64,000 nucleotides of DNA, taken from the NCBI GenBank assembly GCA_963575745.1, contig CAUYUJ010002113.1, forward strand, positions 1,330,745 to 1,394,744, in the 5' to 3' direction. Every line of letters begins with the position of its first letter. The stretch's first letter is position 1. The notes beneath the pieces were generated by a model. The model saw only the letters and a list, made by a program, of their open reading frames with translations. It had not been told where the DNA came from and did not search any database. The DNA is from Prorocentrum cordatum. Taxonomy: Eukaryota; Sar; Dinophyceae; Prorocentrales; Prorocentraceae. A program made the translations under genes and the position numbers. Shown here piece after piece: positions 43,201 through 54,915 of the stretch.

Positions 43201-43383
43201 ATGCGCGCAGCGGCGGCCATAGTTGCGTCCGCCGCCCAGCCTGGCCCGACTACAACGACGCCCGCTCGCAACACCACCGGGGACTTGCGCAAGAACATCG
43301 AGGCACGGGCAAAGGGAAGCACGAAGCGCACCGCCTCCGAATCAAGAGACGGGCTGGACACCAATGGGGCAGGATACTTCTAG
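43201..43383 (+). CDS. Small ORF, hypothetical
   Basis: An ATG at 43201 in a reasonable context (AGAGCAATGC) opens 60 codons: MRAAAAIVASAAQPGPTTTT, then TTGDLRKNIEARAKGSTKRT, ending at a TAG at 43381-43383. The short hydrophobic start may be a weak signal peptide. The reverse strand is open too, and no family is recognisable. Confidence 0.2.
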   Translation: MRAAAAIVASAAQPGPTTTTPARNTTGDLRKNIEARAKGSTKRTASESRDGLDTNGAGYF

Positions 43384-43899
43384 ATTCTCGAGGGCGGGGG
43401 CTGGGCCTCGGATTCGACGGGTGGTTCTGACCTGAAGGGCGGCAGGGCCCGAGGACCAGCGGCCGTGCAACCACTGCCCCCCTCCTCCGCCTGGCCCCAC
43501 GCCGACAGCGCGAGGAGGCACCCCCAGCGAGGGGCCGGGCAGGCACAGGGGAGGTGCGGGGGCCCTGCCACCCCTCGGCGCACGAAGGAGTTTACGCCCC
43601 CCATGGGAGGCCGAGTGCGGAGAAGGTGAAGAGCGAGGCCTCGGGAGCGCAGTGCTCGCGCACGGAGCCTGAGGCACTGGTCCGCGGTGAGCGCGTCGGG
43701 CCAAGGGGGGTCCGAGGGCGGGTGGGAGGTCGGTGACCGAAGTGGGGTGAATCAGGTAGGCGACAGGCGTCCAGAAGGAGATGGCGCGACGGCCTGGTGA
43801 GAACGGATGCCGTCGGGGACCGTGGGGGGCCGTAGGAGGCCTCTGGCCTGGCGTACGGTGGTGTCGCCGTCGCTGGCGGGAAGGCCTGGTGGCCTCCGT

Positions 43900-45165
<1,266 letters not shown>

Positions 45166-45298
45166 TCTTCCGCGTCCCAGACGGAGGCTGGTGGGGGTGG
45201 CTGCAGGTGCCCCTCAGAGTCCGCGGACGCTCCAAAGGACGGCCGCAGCGGACTGCACCTGGGGCGACATCGCGGGGACCGCCTGGAGTGTCGGCCTG

Positions 45299-45481
45299 CC
45301 CAAAGATCCGATGTCGTGATTTTTTCAATACGGGGTCCCCAGAAGTCTCGACCCATTCCCCAGGACCGGTTTTTCATCCTGAGTCGTTTTTTGACAGTCC
45401 CGGGGCCCGGCGACGGCCGCCAGAGGCCGAACATCGAGGAAAACCTCCGTCTTGATTTTTTCAATACGTCGGAGGTCTGGG
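45299..45481. mobile_element. MITE-like family D, copy 2 (near complete)
   Basis: The left end is CCCAAAGATCCGATGTCGTG then ATTTTTTCAATACG; the right end is CTTGATTTTTTCAATACGTC then GGAGGTCTGGG. The centre has GAGTCGTTTTTTGACAGTCC. 183 bp, the best-preserved copy along with 30040. Confidence 0.75.
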
Positions 45482-45717
45482 TGGTGGCCACGTTGAGCCG
45501 CTCCAGTGGGGCCCTCGGACACTTCGCGGGAGGGACGCAGTGAGCTCCGGCAGCGGGGCCGGCTGCAGCGTGGGCCGGGCGGCCCACAGTGGCGGGATAG
45601 CCCTGGGAGGGGTTGGCCTCCGCGCGGGCCCTCGTGGCCCCCTTGGCCATGGCGCAGGCGGCAGTCGGCGGACTCCCATGGGGAGGGCCACGATGAACTG
45701 CGTGGCAATCGGATGTA

Positions 45718-45890
45718 CAGTCAAAAACCCTCATAAGGACGCGCGGTAAGGACGCAAGACCCTTGGAAGCCGAAGTTGGGATGTTTGGGGCGGCGGACGA
45801 CGATAACCTCAAGGACGCAAGAGCAAGGAAGAGCAAGGACGCAAGGGTACCCTGAGCAAAGTCGCGCGTCCTTATTAAGGTTTTTGACTG
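45718..45890. mobile_element. Tc1/mariner-like MITE, copy 3
   Basis: The terminal inverted repeats are CAGTCAAAAACCCTCATAAG then GACGCGCG and the complement CAGTCAAAAACCTTAATAAG then GACGCGCG, about 28 bp with two or three differences. TA flanks both ends (45716-45717 and 45891-45892). Subterminal AAGGACGCAAG occurs several times inside. 173 bp. Confidence 0.9.
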
Positions 45891-45923
45891 TAGCTTTGGC
45901 CTGGTGGCCATGGTCTGCGGGAC

Positions 45924-46096
45924 GGGAAAAGGACCACAACCACTGCTTCTTGCTTGCGCCGCCTTCCAGCCGGCCGAAAGAGAAGCAGCGGTTGTGGTCA
46001 TTTCCCGGGAGCCAAGCTCAACGAAAATGACCACAGCCACTGTCTGTTTCTGGTGGCTGGAAGGCGGCAGCAAAAGAAAAGCAGTGGCTGTGGTCG
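45924..46096. repeat. Twin hairpins
   Basis: Hairpin 1 pairs GGACCACAACCACTGCTTCT with AGAAGCAGCGGTTGTGGTC; hairpin 2 pairs TGACCACAGCCACTG with GCAGTGGCTGTGGTC. The two also pair with each other through CCGCCTTCCAGCC and GGCTGGAAGGCGG. The second therefore looks like an inverted copy of the first. Confidence 0.75.
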
Positions 46097-46511
46097 TTTT
46101 CACGCCCCGTATGGCCAGTTCCAGTGGCAGTCGGCTGAGGCCCGTCGATGGGGCTGTTATGCTGGGGCACGTGGAAGCTGGTTGCAGGTTCGGCCTGGTG
46201 GCCTCCTTGGGGCGGCGGGTGATGGGGATGGCGTCGCGAAGATCACGCAGGACGCCGTGGAGGCCACCAGGAGGAGACCACAAGAATGAGGATCACTTCG
46301 GCCCGCGGATGGGGGACGTGGGAGCTCGGCACGAAGAGCGCGGAGGGCTTCACGAACACCGCGAGGGCCTGCTCGGAGTGCAAAAGCAGCCCGTGCGCGG
46401 GGAGGCCCTCGCGCAGATCGGCTGGACGATCGGGAGGGTCGGGCGCGGGAGGCGCGGGGAGAACCCTGTCGTGGCGAATGGGAGCTCGCCGCCGCGCGCA
46501 GGATGTGGTAA

Positions 46512-46755
46512 TTAGCCGATGCCGTGCCTCCGCTCGGACGCCCCTTTCCCGTGCAGTTGTCGGTTTCGTGCGTGTTTTTGCTTGCTCGGTGGGAGGAGGA
46601 GGAGGAGGAGGAGGAGGAGGAGGAGGAGGACGAGGAGGAGGAGGACGAGGAGGAGGAGGAGGACGAGCAGGAGGAGGAGGAGGAGGAGGAGGCGATGGCT
46701 CTCGCCGAGGGAAACAAAAGAAAGCACACGCCCGAGCGACGCCGAGATGCACGGG
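46512..46755. repeat. Dispersed repeat family V, copy 2, with a GGA array inside
   Basis: GTTGTCGGTTTCGTGCGTGT and GCACACGCCCGAGCGACGCC match 35285-35430, but about 100 bp of GGA (46593-46692) separate them. A (GAAC)n run follows later at 46916-46941. Confidence 0.65.
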
Positions 46756-47284
46756 GGCGCGGAGCGCGGCTCGAGGCGACCGCCGCCCCCTTGGAGCCGG
46801 GCACCGCGTGGAGGCCGCCGAGGCGGCCCGGCCGCGCGGGGGGCACCGCTCCTGCTCGAGAGGCCGGAGCGGCGGCGCGGGGCACGGCGGCGCGAGGGCG
46901 ATGTTTGGTCATTTGAAGGAACGAACGAACGAACGAACGAACCGCCACCATCGCGCCGCTGCGCGTCCCCGGGGGGATGGGCGGAATGGGCCGCAGCCCT
47001 CAGAAATCGGAGTTCTCGAGGTATTCTCTCATGTACCAGAACAGCAGCTGCTCTCTATTGCTGGTCATGTTTAGGGTCATTTTTGAGGTTTGAAAAATTG
47101 TCCAACAGTGGGTTTTCGTTGTTTGGTCGGTCTTTTTCTTTAGCGCTTGCATAGCATAGAAAGACACGCGCAACATTGCACACAAGTAAGCTCGAAATGC
47201 ACACACGCACACACACACAAAAACAAAAACATATCCCAGTGCGACCCTACCTAGGAGTTGGGGCATTCAGGAAAGCAGCATCTA

Positions 47285-48000
47285 CATCTACACCGATGCT
47301 AAGCTATGCTATGCTATGCTATGCTGCGTTATATGCCTGCTATGCTAGGCTATGCTATGCCATGCTAGACCCACAAGCAATATCTACATCTACACCGATG
47401 TTAAGCTATGCTATGATTTGCGTTGCTTGTGCGTTGCGTTGCTGTTGCTGCTGTTGCTTTGCCTTTGTGTTGCTGCTATGATATGCTGTGCTATGATATG
47501 TTATGCTGCGCTGTGCTATGCTTTGCTATGGCTTGCGTTGCTATGCTGCGCTATGCTGCACGATGCTGCGCTATGCTATGCTATGCTATGCTAGGGTACG
47601 CTCGGCTGCGCTGTGTTATGCTGCGCTATGCTATGCTATGCTATGCTATGCTATGCTATGCTATGCTATGCTGCGCTATGCTATGCTATGCTATGCTATG
47701 CTGCGCTATGCTATGCTATCCTAGGCGATGCTATGATATGGTATGCTGCGCTATGCTATGCTATGCTATGCTATGATGCCGTATACTATGCTATGGTATG
47801 CTATGCTATGCTGTGATATGCTATGATATGCTGCGCTGTGTTATGCGATGCTATGCTATGCCATGCTATGATGCGCTATGTTATGACATGCTATGGTATG
47901 CTATGCTATGCTATGCTGAGCTGTGCTATGATATGCTATGCTTGGTTATGCTATGCTATGCTATGCTGTGCTCATGCTGCGCTGCGCTATGCTGCGATGC
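47285..48000. repeat. TATGC pentanucleotide satellite
   Basis: More than 700 bp of (CTATG)n with CTGCG variants, preceded by ATCTACATCTACACCGATG repeated at 47278 and 47382. Cys/Tyr/Ala/Met/Leu frames across it are translations of the repeat. Confidence 0.95.
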
Positions 48001-48275
48001 GCTAAGCTAAGCTAAGCTAAGCTAAGCTATGCTAAGCTGCTAAGCTAAGCTGAGCTAAGCTACGATAAGCTAGGCTAAGCCTAGCCAAGCTAAGCTAAGC
48101 TAAGCCAAGCTAAGCTAAGCTAAAATAAGCTAAGATGAGATAAACTAAGCTAAGCTAAGCTAAGCAAAACTGGGCTAGGCTAGGCTAGGCAAAGCTAAGC
48201 TAAGCTAAACTAAGCTAAGCTAATATGATATAAACTAGGCAAAGCTAAGCTAAGTTAAGCTTAGCTAAGCTAAAC
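48000..48275. repeat. TAAGC pentanucleotide satellite
   Basis: (CTAAG)n with TAGGC, TAAAC and TAAAA variants directly abuts the TATGC array. The two monomers differ at one base and keep the same period. Confidence 0.95.
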
Positions 48276-48536
48276 TGGGTGAACCCAGGGGGCGCAACTC
48301 GGGGAACCGCTGGGCGGATACCGGGGGAACCGCCCGGGGCGATTTCCACTGCCCGGCCTCTTTAAGAAAGAGAGTAAGAACCCTCTAGGCAGAGCCTAGG
48401 TGGGGAAAAACAATTTATTTTTGTTGGGAGAGAAGAGGAGAGATGAGGATGAAGGGGGGAGGAGGAGGGGAGAACATGCTTTCCCCCCAGAAGTGATTGC
48501 ACTTAATTAAGCTCCCTTGCTTGGCTCACTTGGCTT

Positions 48537-48677
48537 CTAAGGCCGGCGCGGCGGCGCGGGACTCGGCGGCGCGAGGGGGAGGGGGGGCTGGCGCAGACGA
48601 GCTGCACCCCGGGGGGCGGGGCGGGGCCAGCCCGCCCGTGCGGAGGCCGAGGGACACCGCCGGGGGTCTGCACCCAT
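48537..48677 (-). CDS. Short ORF downstream of the spliced-leader relic
   Basis: The first ATG after the leader sequence (ATGG preceded by GCGGCC, a good eukaryotic start context) opens 46 codons rich in Pro, Arg and Ala and stops at 48537. Its position fits a retroposed trans-spliced mRNA: leader, about 58 bases, then a start codon. The composition is low-complexity and no family is recognisable, so it may simply be chance. Confidence 0.2.
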   Translation of the reverse strand: MGADPRRCPSASARAGWPRPAPRGAARLRQPPLPLAPPSPAPPRRP

Positions 48678-48735
48678 GGCCGCGCTCCGCGGCCGCGCGC
48701 TGTCCTCGAGGGGCTCGGGCCCAGGCCAGATAGGG

Positions 48736-48757
48736 CTCGAGCCAAAATGGCTACGGA
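48736..48757 (-). other. Dinoflagellate spliced-leader relic
   Basis: The minus strand reads T, then CCGTAGCCATTTTGGCTC, then GAG. The known dinoflagellate leader ends in AAG at that point, so 21 of 22 bases agree. It is followed by CCCTATCTGG and not by GT, so it is not a functional SL RNA gene, where the leader must abut a splice donor. The usual explanation is reverse transcription and integration of a trans-spliced mRNA. AT-rich TATATA DNA lies directly upstream. Confidence 0.8.
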
Positions 48758-48763
48758 TATGTG

Positions 48764-49745
48764 TATATATATATAGATTCCCTATATATATTTTATATAT
48801 ATAGGTATATACACAAGACTACAGTGGCGCTTCGCGCCATGCACCTTGGTCCTTGAAGTTTGGTACGCAGGCGGAGATGGCAGGAAGGTCAGGCCGACAA
48901 TTTAGCGATAACTCCTTGCTGCCTTTTCTGGCATCGCCGTTGTAACAATGTTGTGCGTTATCCTTCCTCCATGGTTATTTTTCCTCATTCTCGCCATACC
49001 CTGGGCATTCTCCCCATCCTCCTCAGCTCTTTTTGCGGAGGCTCCTCCTTGGAGAGTCTCTGGGGGCCTCACCAAAGTTCTCAGGTTTTCTTAAAGCCTT
49101 CTGGAGGCCTCCTGGGCGTGTTCTGGGGGCCTCTGGGGCTTCCTAAGGCCAACCTGCCTCTAACCGCGGTCTCCCTGAACGCCCCGGTCACGATCTGGGA
49201 TGCTTCGGAGGGTGTCTTGGGGCCATCTTGGGCCGCCATGGGGCTCTCTTAGGGCCATCTTGGACCCGTGTTGAGCCGTTTTGGGGCTCTCTTGGATTGC
49301 CTGGAAGCCCTTTGATGGTTGTGGAGCGATTTTGGAGCCTCCCAGGCGGCTTCGGACGCCCAGGAGACCGCCGTCTTGGATCGTCCCTAATCCGAAAAGA
49401 GGAGATCCCCAAATGCACCAAAAACCAACAGAAAATCCATGATTTGTGCCTCTTGGGGCCTTCTTGGGGGTGCTCTTGGAGGCCTCTTGGTACGTTTTGG
49501 AACGATCTTTCGGGGTATGACGGTTTCTTGGAGCGCTCTTGTGCTGTCTTGGGGGCCCTCTGGGACGTCTCCGGTGACCCCCCTGATCGCCCTGGGTGTG
49601 CTGCGAAGGCTTGGCTTGGCAAAACGCCCTACGAGGCCCGGAGGGCCGCTTCGAGGTCCGTCCAGAGGGTCCCAAAACCCCAGATCCCGGGGACCCGGTT
49701 TTAGAGGGGGGGTGACGGGTTTCCCCCCCGCCCAGGCTTACAAAA
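48764..49745 (-). repeat. Long dispersed repeat family G, copy 2
   Basis: Reverse complement of 22166-23092, with indels. It ends at the TATATA stretch next to the spliced-leader relic; the other end (CCCGCCCAGGCTTACAAAAA) faces copy 3. The GLLGPSW-type frame that runs through copy 1 is split between two frames here. Confidence 0.8.
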
Positions 49746-49779
49746 ATATAGGAAAGGGAATATTCCTACTCTTATATTC

Positions 49780-50972
49780 TTATTACCTGGACCCCCCCCC
49801 TAAACCGAACCCCCCCCCCCAGGGACGCTCTGGACGCCCTTTCGGGCATCTCGGCGGCCCCCCGGACGCCCTTGGAAGAGGTTCGGTGGCCCTCCTGGGC
49901 TTCCCACGGCGCCTCGCTGGGCCTTGCGAACCGACCGAAGGCGATCAGAGGGGTCGTCGGAGAGGCGCAGGAGAGACTCAAGACAGCGCAAGAGCGCTCC
50001 AAGAGGAACCTCGATGGTCTGCAGACGGCCCAAGAGGCCCCCAAGACACCCCAAGAGGCCGTTAAGAGAGCCCCGAAGAAGCCAAAATCGTCACATTCCG
50101 TCAGGAAATCCATTTGTTTTGCGTATCCGCTTTTTGGGTCTTCGCAGCGTCCAAGACGGCCCAATGGGTCCCCGATCTCGCCCCAAGACGGGCCAAGAGG
50201 CCACCTAGAGGGTTTGAAGACGGCCCGAGAGGGCCCCAACACTGCCCCAGAGAGCCCCGAGACTGCCCACAAGAAACCCAAGATGCCCGCAGAGGGCTCC
50301 CAAGAGAGACCCCCGAAAGCCATGGGATACCTCCAAGAAGGCCACTGCCCGCAAGAGCGCTCTAGATGGCTTCAGAAGGCCTCTGGAGGGCCCCAGCTCC
50401 CCAAGACGGCCCAAGAAGCCCCCAGGACGGCCCAAGAGTGCCCCAGGACGGCCCAAAAGAGCCCCAAAAACGACCAGACGGCGTTCTCCTACGAAATACA
50501 TAAAGCTGACCCGACGATCTTGGTTCCACGCTTGAGGCTCGAGGTTTCAATAGTTCCCCGATCGATAGAGACAGGCAATGGATCTGGATTCGAAATTCGA
50601 CGATCGAAGATTTCCTGGGTGTCTGGGGCCCTCCAGGCATTCAAGAAGCGACCAAACATCGATGGGTTCGGAGCTACTGTGACTTCTTCGGCGTGTCATG
50701 GGAACGTTCCTTCCTTCCTCAAAGGACGACCTTCGCGCGTGAAAAAAACGACATTGTGTCCCCATTCCTGCGCACAAGCGTGCAAAGGCATCGTCCGAAC
50801 GCGGTGTCAGCAGGCACCAGGGATATCGGAAGAATGGGCGGGTCGCCCGTCCATGCCTCGAGGTCCTCCCTGCTGAAGCAAGCGATGATGCATTGTTTTG
50901 CCAAGGAAGCGTCTGGAACAAGGCGCATGGCGCGAAGCGCCAATGCAGTCTTGTATACGTATATATATAATA
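49780..50972 (+). repeat. Long dispersed repeat family G, copy 3 (diverged)
   Basis: CCCAAGA/GGCCC-rich and ends CATGGCGCGAAGCGCCAATG then CAGTCTTGTATACGTATATA, the same end as copies 1 and 2. It points away from copy 2, so 48.76-50.97 kb is a head-to-head pair with about 50-bp inverted outer ends. Confidence 0.65.
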
Positions 50973-50976
50973 AAGA

Positions 50977-51230
50977 GAGAGAGAGAGAGAACAAAAAAAG
51001 AGATGGAGAGAGTGCGAGAGATAAGCGAGAGAGAAGCGAGAGAGAAGCGAGAGATAAGCGAGAGGGAAGCGAGAGAGAAGCGAGAGAGAAGGGAGAGAGA
51101 GAGAGAGAGAGAGAAGCGAGAGAGAAGCGAGAGAGAAGCGAGAGAGAAGCGAGAGAGAAGCGAGAGAGAAGCGACAGAGGGAGAGAGAGAGAGAGGGAGA
51201 CAGAGAGAGAGAGAGAGGAACAGACGAGGA
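50977..51230. repeat. GA microsatellite with GAGAGAAGC units
   Basis: GAGAGA at each end, with about fifteen GAGAGAAGC-type 9- and 10-mers between. Confidence 0.95.
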
Positions 51231-51285
51231 GAGGAGGGAAGGAAGCCCTCCCCCTCCTCCTCGCCTCCTCCCTCCTCCTCTGCCT

Positions 51286-51379
51286 GGGGGGGGGGAGGCA
51301 GTGCGCCTCCACCGCGTCCCTGTAGGGGTAGCCCCCGTACCCGGCGAGCACCAGCACGGTCGCCACCGAGGAGGTCCCT
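51286..51379 (-). CDS. Candidate exon, hypothetical protein
   Basis: Between a possible acceptor (GCGAG|GG at 51380) and a CCCCCCAG|GCAG boundary, the minus frame encodes GTSSVATVLVLAGYGGYPYR then DAVEAHCLPPP. Short but varied, ending in a pyrimidine run next to GC-rich DNA. The frame remains open further on both sides, so the edges are uncertain. No family recognised. Confidence 0.25.
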
Positions 51380-51654
51380 CGCGCGCGGTCGGTCGCGCGC
51401 GCAGGGCGGTGTGCGGGCCCCGAGGACGCAAAGGCGACGCGACGACTGAGGGAGGAGCAAGGAGGGAGGAAGGAGAAGCCAGGATCCAAGAAGGCCGCCC
51501 AAGGCTCCGTGAGCGCGGTGGTGCCATAACCACCCCCGTCCGAGGAAACGGAAGCACGGGCAGGCCCTCTGGGGGCAGGCTGTGATTCGTGAAAGCCCCA
51601 GACCCAAGTGCAGGGGCGGAGGGAGGGAGGAGAGGAGGTGGGAATAGGAGGAGG

Positions 51655-52470
51655 GAGGGGGGAGCGGCAAGCTAGGTGCGCTCGCGCCCCATCGAAGACA
51701 ATCGAAAAACATAAGAAAAAACAACGTTTGAAATCCGGTACGTATTAACAAAAAAAAACCGCGGAGGGGGCGGGGGATCTTCCGCACAGCTGCAGGGGGG
51801 GGCGGAGAGTAGTATTCATAGTGTTTAACTGTGGAGGCGGGAGAGACGGATCCTGGAGAATGTGGAGAAGGGGGAGGGAGGGAGGGAGAAGGGGAGGGGG
51901 GAATAGAAGGAGGGAGAGGGGGGAGCGGCAAGCTGGGTGCGCTCGCGCCTCATCTGACATCCTATCCCTGCCTCCCATCCCTTCCCGTGGCCCTGAGGTT
52001 TCTCTATCTGCGGACGCGTGCCATAGCCAACCTGCGACTCCTACGGAAAGACCACTTCGTGTTATGCGCAATCGGAAACAAGGGGAGCTGCGTGCACTGG
52101 AGGAGGAGGTGGCGGGCGAGCAGGAGGATCAGCGGGAGGAAAATGTTGAGGACGAACAACAGCAGGAGGAACCAAAGCGGAAGGATCGGGAGGACCGGGA
52201 GGAACAGGGGAATGCGAAGGAGAGAAAATGATGGGGTGGACCACAAGGAAGCAAGACTCGGAACCAGAAAAGTGGCCCGCGCTGGGCGAGAGCGCCATTC
52301 TGAACGACGGGATCAAAGCGCCGATCCGAAAATTAATTCAACGCTTGAGATCCTGTGTGCATATAGGAACAGCAAGCGGAAGGGACGGGAGATCTTCTGC
52401 ACAGCTTCAGGTGAGGACGGAGAGTAGTATCTTGTGGAGGCGGGAGAGACGGACCCGGGAGAAGGTGGAG
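51655..52470. repeat. Dispersed repeat family K, copy 2, partly in tandem
   Basis: 51916-52336 matches 11297-11660. In addition GATCTTCYGCACAGCT, GGAGAGTAGTAT and GTGGAGGCGGGAGAGACGGA occur at 51775-51850 and again at 52389-52455, a step of about 610 bp, so part of the repeat is duplicated in direct orientation. GGTGCGCTCGCGCC occurs at 51676 and 51939. Confidence 0.75.
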
Positions 52471-52539
52471 GAGGGGGAGCGAGGGAGGGAGGGACGGAGG
52501 GACGGAGGGAGAGAGGGAAGAGAGGAGAGGAAGGGGGGT

Positions 52540-53065
52540 GAAGCGGGGAGGAGGAGGAGGAGGAGGAGGAGGAGGAGGAGGAGGAGGAGGAGGAGAGGAG
52601 GAGGAGGAGGGAGGACCGGAGAGAAGGAGGTGGGGGGGAGGAGGGGCTGCAGGAGCACGAGGGACGCAGGGACGGAGTGGGGCCTCAGGTGGTACAATCG
52701 AGTGGTTTGAATCGGAATCGGAGCGTAGAGTTTCTGACTGGCCTGGTGCCGACAGATGCATTGCACCAGGCATGACCCTTTCATTCGGCGCCCGCAGTAC
52801 GCACAGGAAGGGGAAGAGAAGAAGAGGGGGAGGGGAGAGGAGGGGAGAAGAGGGATGAGGAGGAGGAGGAGGAGGAGGGGGGGGAGAGGAAGGAGGGGCT
52901 GGGCCACATTCACTCCTCCTCCTCCTCCTCCGCCTCCTCCTCCTCTACCTCCTCCTCCGCTTCTTACTGCATCTCCTTCGTGCCCCTCAGAGGCGGAGGA
53001 AGGAGGAGGAGGAGGAGGAGGAGGAAGAAGAAGAAGAAGGAGGAGAAGAAGAAGAAGAAGGGGCA
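52540..53065. repeat. GGA, TCC and GAA microsatellite mosaic
   Basis: GGA arrays at 52545-52610, 52855-52885 and 53000-53025, TCC at 52913-52965, and GAAGAA at 53022-53060. Confidence 0.9.
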
Positions 53066-53069
53066 GAGC

Positions 53070-53700
53070 TGGACGCGGCATCAGAGCAGCCTATGTGTGC
53101 CGACCATTGGCGGACTCTTCTTCCCCCAGGGCCAGTGTAAGAACGGGTGCGCGCGACCCTGCCCGCCCACCCCCCCCCCCGCCCCCCCATCCGAAGCCAC
53201 GGGGGGGGGGGGCACCCAGCCCGGAGACACGCCCTCCTTTGAGCGGCTCACCTCGAGCTGATGCTCCTCGACGTGCGACTCGGCCACTCCAATCCTCCTC
53301 CATCCTTCCCTCCGCCATCCTCCTCCTCGACGTGCGACTTGGCGACTTGACCCCCTCCGCCATGCTTCCCTCCTCCCGGGATCGGGCGGGAAGTGCGGGC
53401 AGGCATGGGTGCGGAGCGCGCCGCCGCATCACTAGGAGCGCACGCACGAGGCTCCCAAACATGCTAAAGCCTTTCAGGATGCATGAACTTCGGGGTGGGG
53501 GCAGGAATTCGTGGACGATCTTTCTGTTGGGGGTGGGGCGAAGCTTTTTAGCGAGGCCATGGTCGTGTCCTCCCCCCGTCTGGGGAAGCGAGGCCTCCAC
53601 CAGGCCTCCCTCCCTCCCGCCCCCCGTCCGACCGCCACCCGCCCGCCCGTACGAAGGGGGCCGCTCACGCACGTGCAACCAATGGGAGACGACGCTGGAG
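53070..53700. other. No supportable gene
   Basis: CCTCCTCGACGTGCGACT is repeated near 53263 and 53322. Nothing else recognised. Confidence 0.4.
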
Positions 53701-53708
53701 TGAAAGAG

Positions 53709-53875
53709 CGAGGACCAAGACCAAGACTGAACGCGGAAATGTCGGCGTCGATCTTGGTCACCGTCAGTCTTCGTCAGCGTCCATTCGAGGATCGTCCTCG
53801 GGAATCGGCGACGGCCAGCATGGACCATGAAGATCGGCGTCGAAAAGATCCCGCGACACCTCGGTCTTGGTCATC
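53709..53875. repeat. Imperfect inverted repeat, about 46-bp arms
   Basis: GACCAAGACC and GTCGGCGTCGATCTT on the left pair with AAGATCGGCGTCGA and GGTCTTGGTC on the right, with several mismatches. Possibly a decayed MITE. Confidence 0.45.
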
Positions 53876-53879
53876 GTGT

Positions 53880-54750
53880 TTCTTCCTTCGAGATGCCCCC
53901 CAAAGTAAAGCCTTGCCAGGAATGGGAGGAAAACGCTGCTGGACGGCCGACGTCCGTCGCCAACCGAGGGCCACCGTCGCACCGAGGCCGGCAGCGAGGA
54001 CGGCCCCCCCCCGGGAGCGCTCCAGAGGCGCCTTCGGAGACCGCCGCAGGCCGCCGTCAGGCATCCGAGGAGGATCCGAAGGGCGTCTGCGGACCTCCGA
54101 GGGCATCCGACGGCCTCGCGCGCCGCGCGCGCGCGCGCTGCGGCGCGCGCGTTGGCAAGCGCGCAGGACGGGCGGCGCGCGCCGTCTGTAGAGAAGCCGA
54201 CCAGGCTGTGGCCCTGCCGCGGGGAGAACTCCGCGGCCGCCGTGACTACGGACCACTTCCCTCCGCGGCAGCGGCGGCGCGACGCGACGCGAGCTCGTCG
54301 TCGTCGTCGTCGTCGTCGTCTTCCTAGAGAAACCCGCACAGGCCCTCCTCGTGGTCCTCGTCACCACCTCCTCCTTCCCTCTCCCACGTCCGCCCCTCTG
54401 ACTGCATCTCCATCCCTCCTCCATCCCAATGCTCGAACACATCCAAACAGGCACTTAGCGAAGGGCGGTTTAGTTGCGGGGGCCAGGGGAGGCAATCAAA
54501 ATTGCAGTGGGCGCGTCGTTGGGACTGGGTCGATGGGCACCGCCTCGCGACATACGATGGGGGGCGCCTGTCGTGGCAAAGGCAAGGGGTACCAATCATG
54601 GCAGCGATGGACATGTTTCACGGCGAGGAGTGGCGGGAGCCCCACTGAAGAGAGCAACGCGAACTACCGCCACAACCGTGGGGGGGGATCCAGCACACAG
54701 AAGAACCTGAAAGCGCGGGGGGACCGGCCAGCGGTTTACATACGCCGTGC
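53880..54750. other. GC-rich stretch, no supportable gene
   Basis: CGCGCG-rich at 54117-54185 and a GTCGTC run at 54297-54320. The long overlapping frames are Arg/Pro/Ala-rich on both strands. Confidence 0.4.
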
Positions 54751-54754
54751 ACAA

Positions 54755-54915
54755 AACTGGGGAAACCAAAAGGTACCAATACCGCTACTCCCTGGGCCTC
54801 TTCTGGGGTGCGTTCTGAACCGAATTTCGAAGCTATTCCAGCGGTGGCAACGAGGGGCGCCCAGGAAGGAGGCCGAAAAAAGGGAAAAACGAGGCAAGGG
54901 TACCAGTATAGGTGC
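54755..54915. repeat. Dispersed repeat family BB, long copy (empty site for MITE A)
   Basis: GGGGTGCGTTCTGA, then GGTGGCAACGAGGG and AAAAACGAGGCAAGGG match 62250-62402. Here GGGTACCA (54898-54905) runs on uninterrupted; at 62395 the equivalent GGGTAGCA is duplicated around a family A element. Confidence 0.7.

Noticed and set aside
47285-48010. Cys/Tyr/Ala/Met/Leu-rich frames
   Set aside because: They are translations of the TATGC satellite.
48736-48757. Functional spliced-leader RNA gene
   Set aside because: The leader is followed by CCCTATC and not by a GT donor, so it cannot be the donor exon of an SL RNA.
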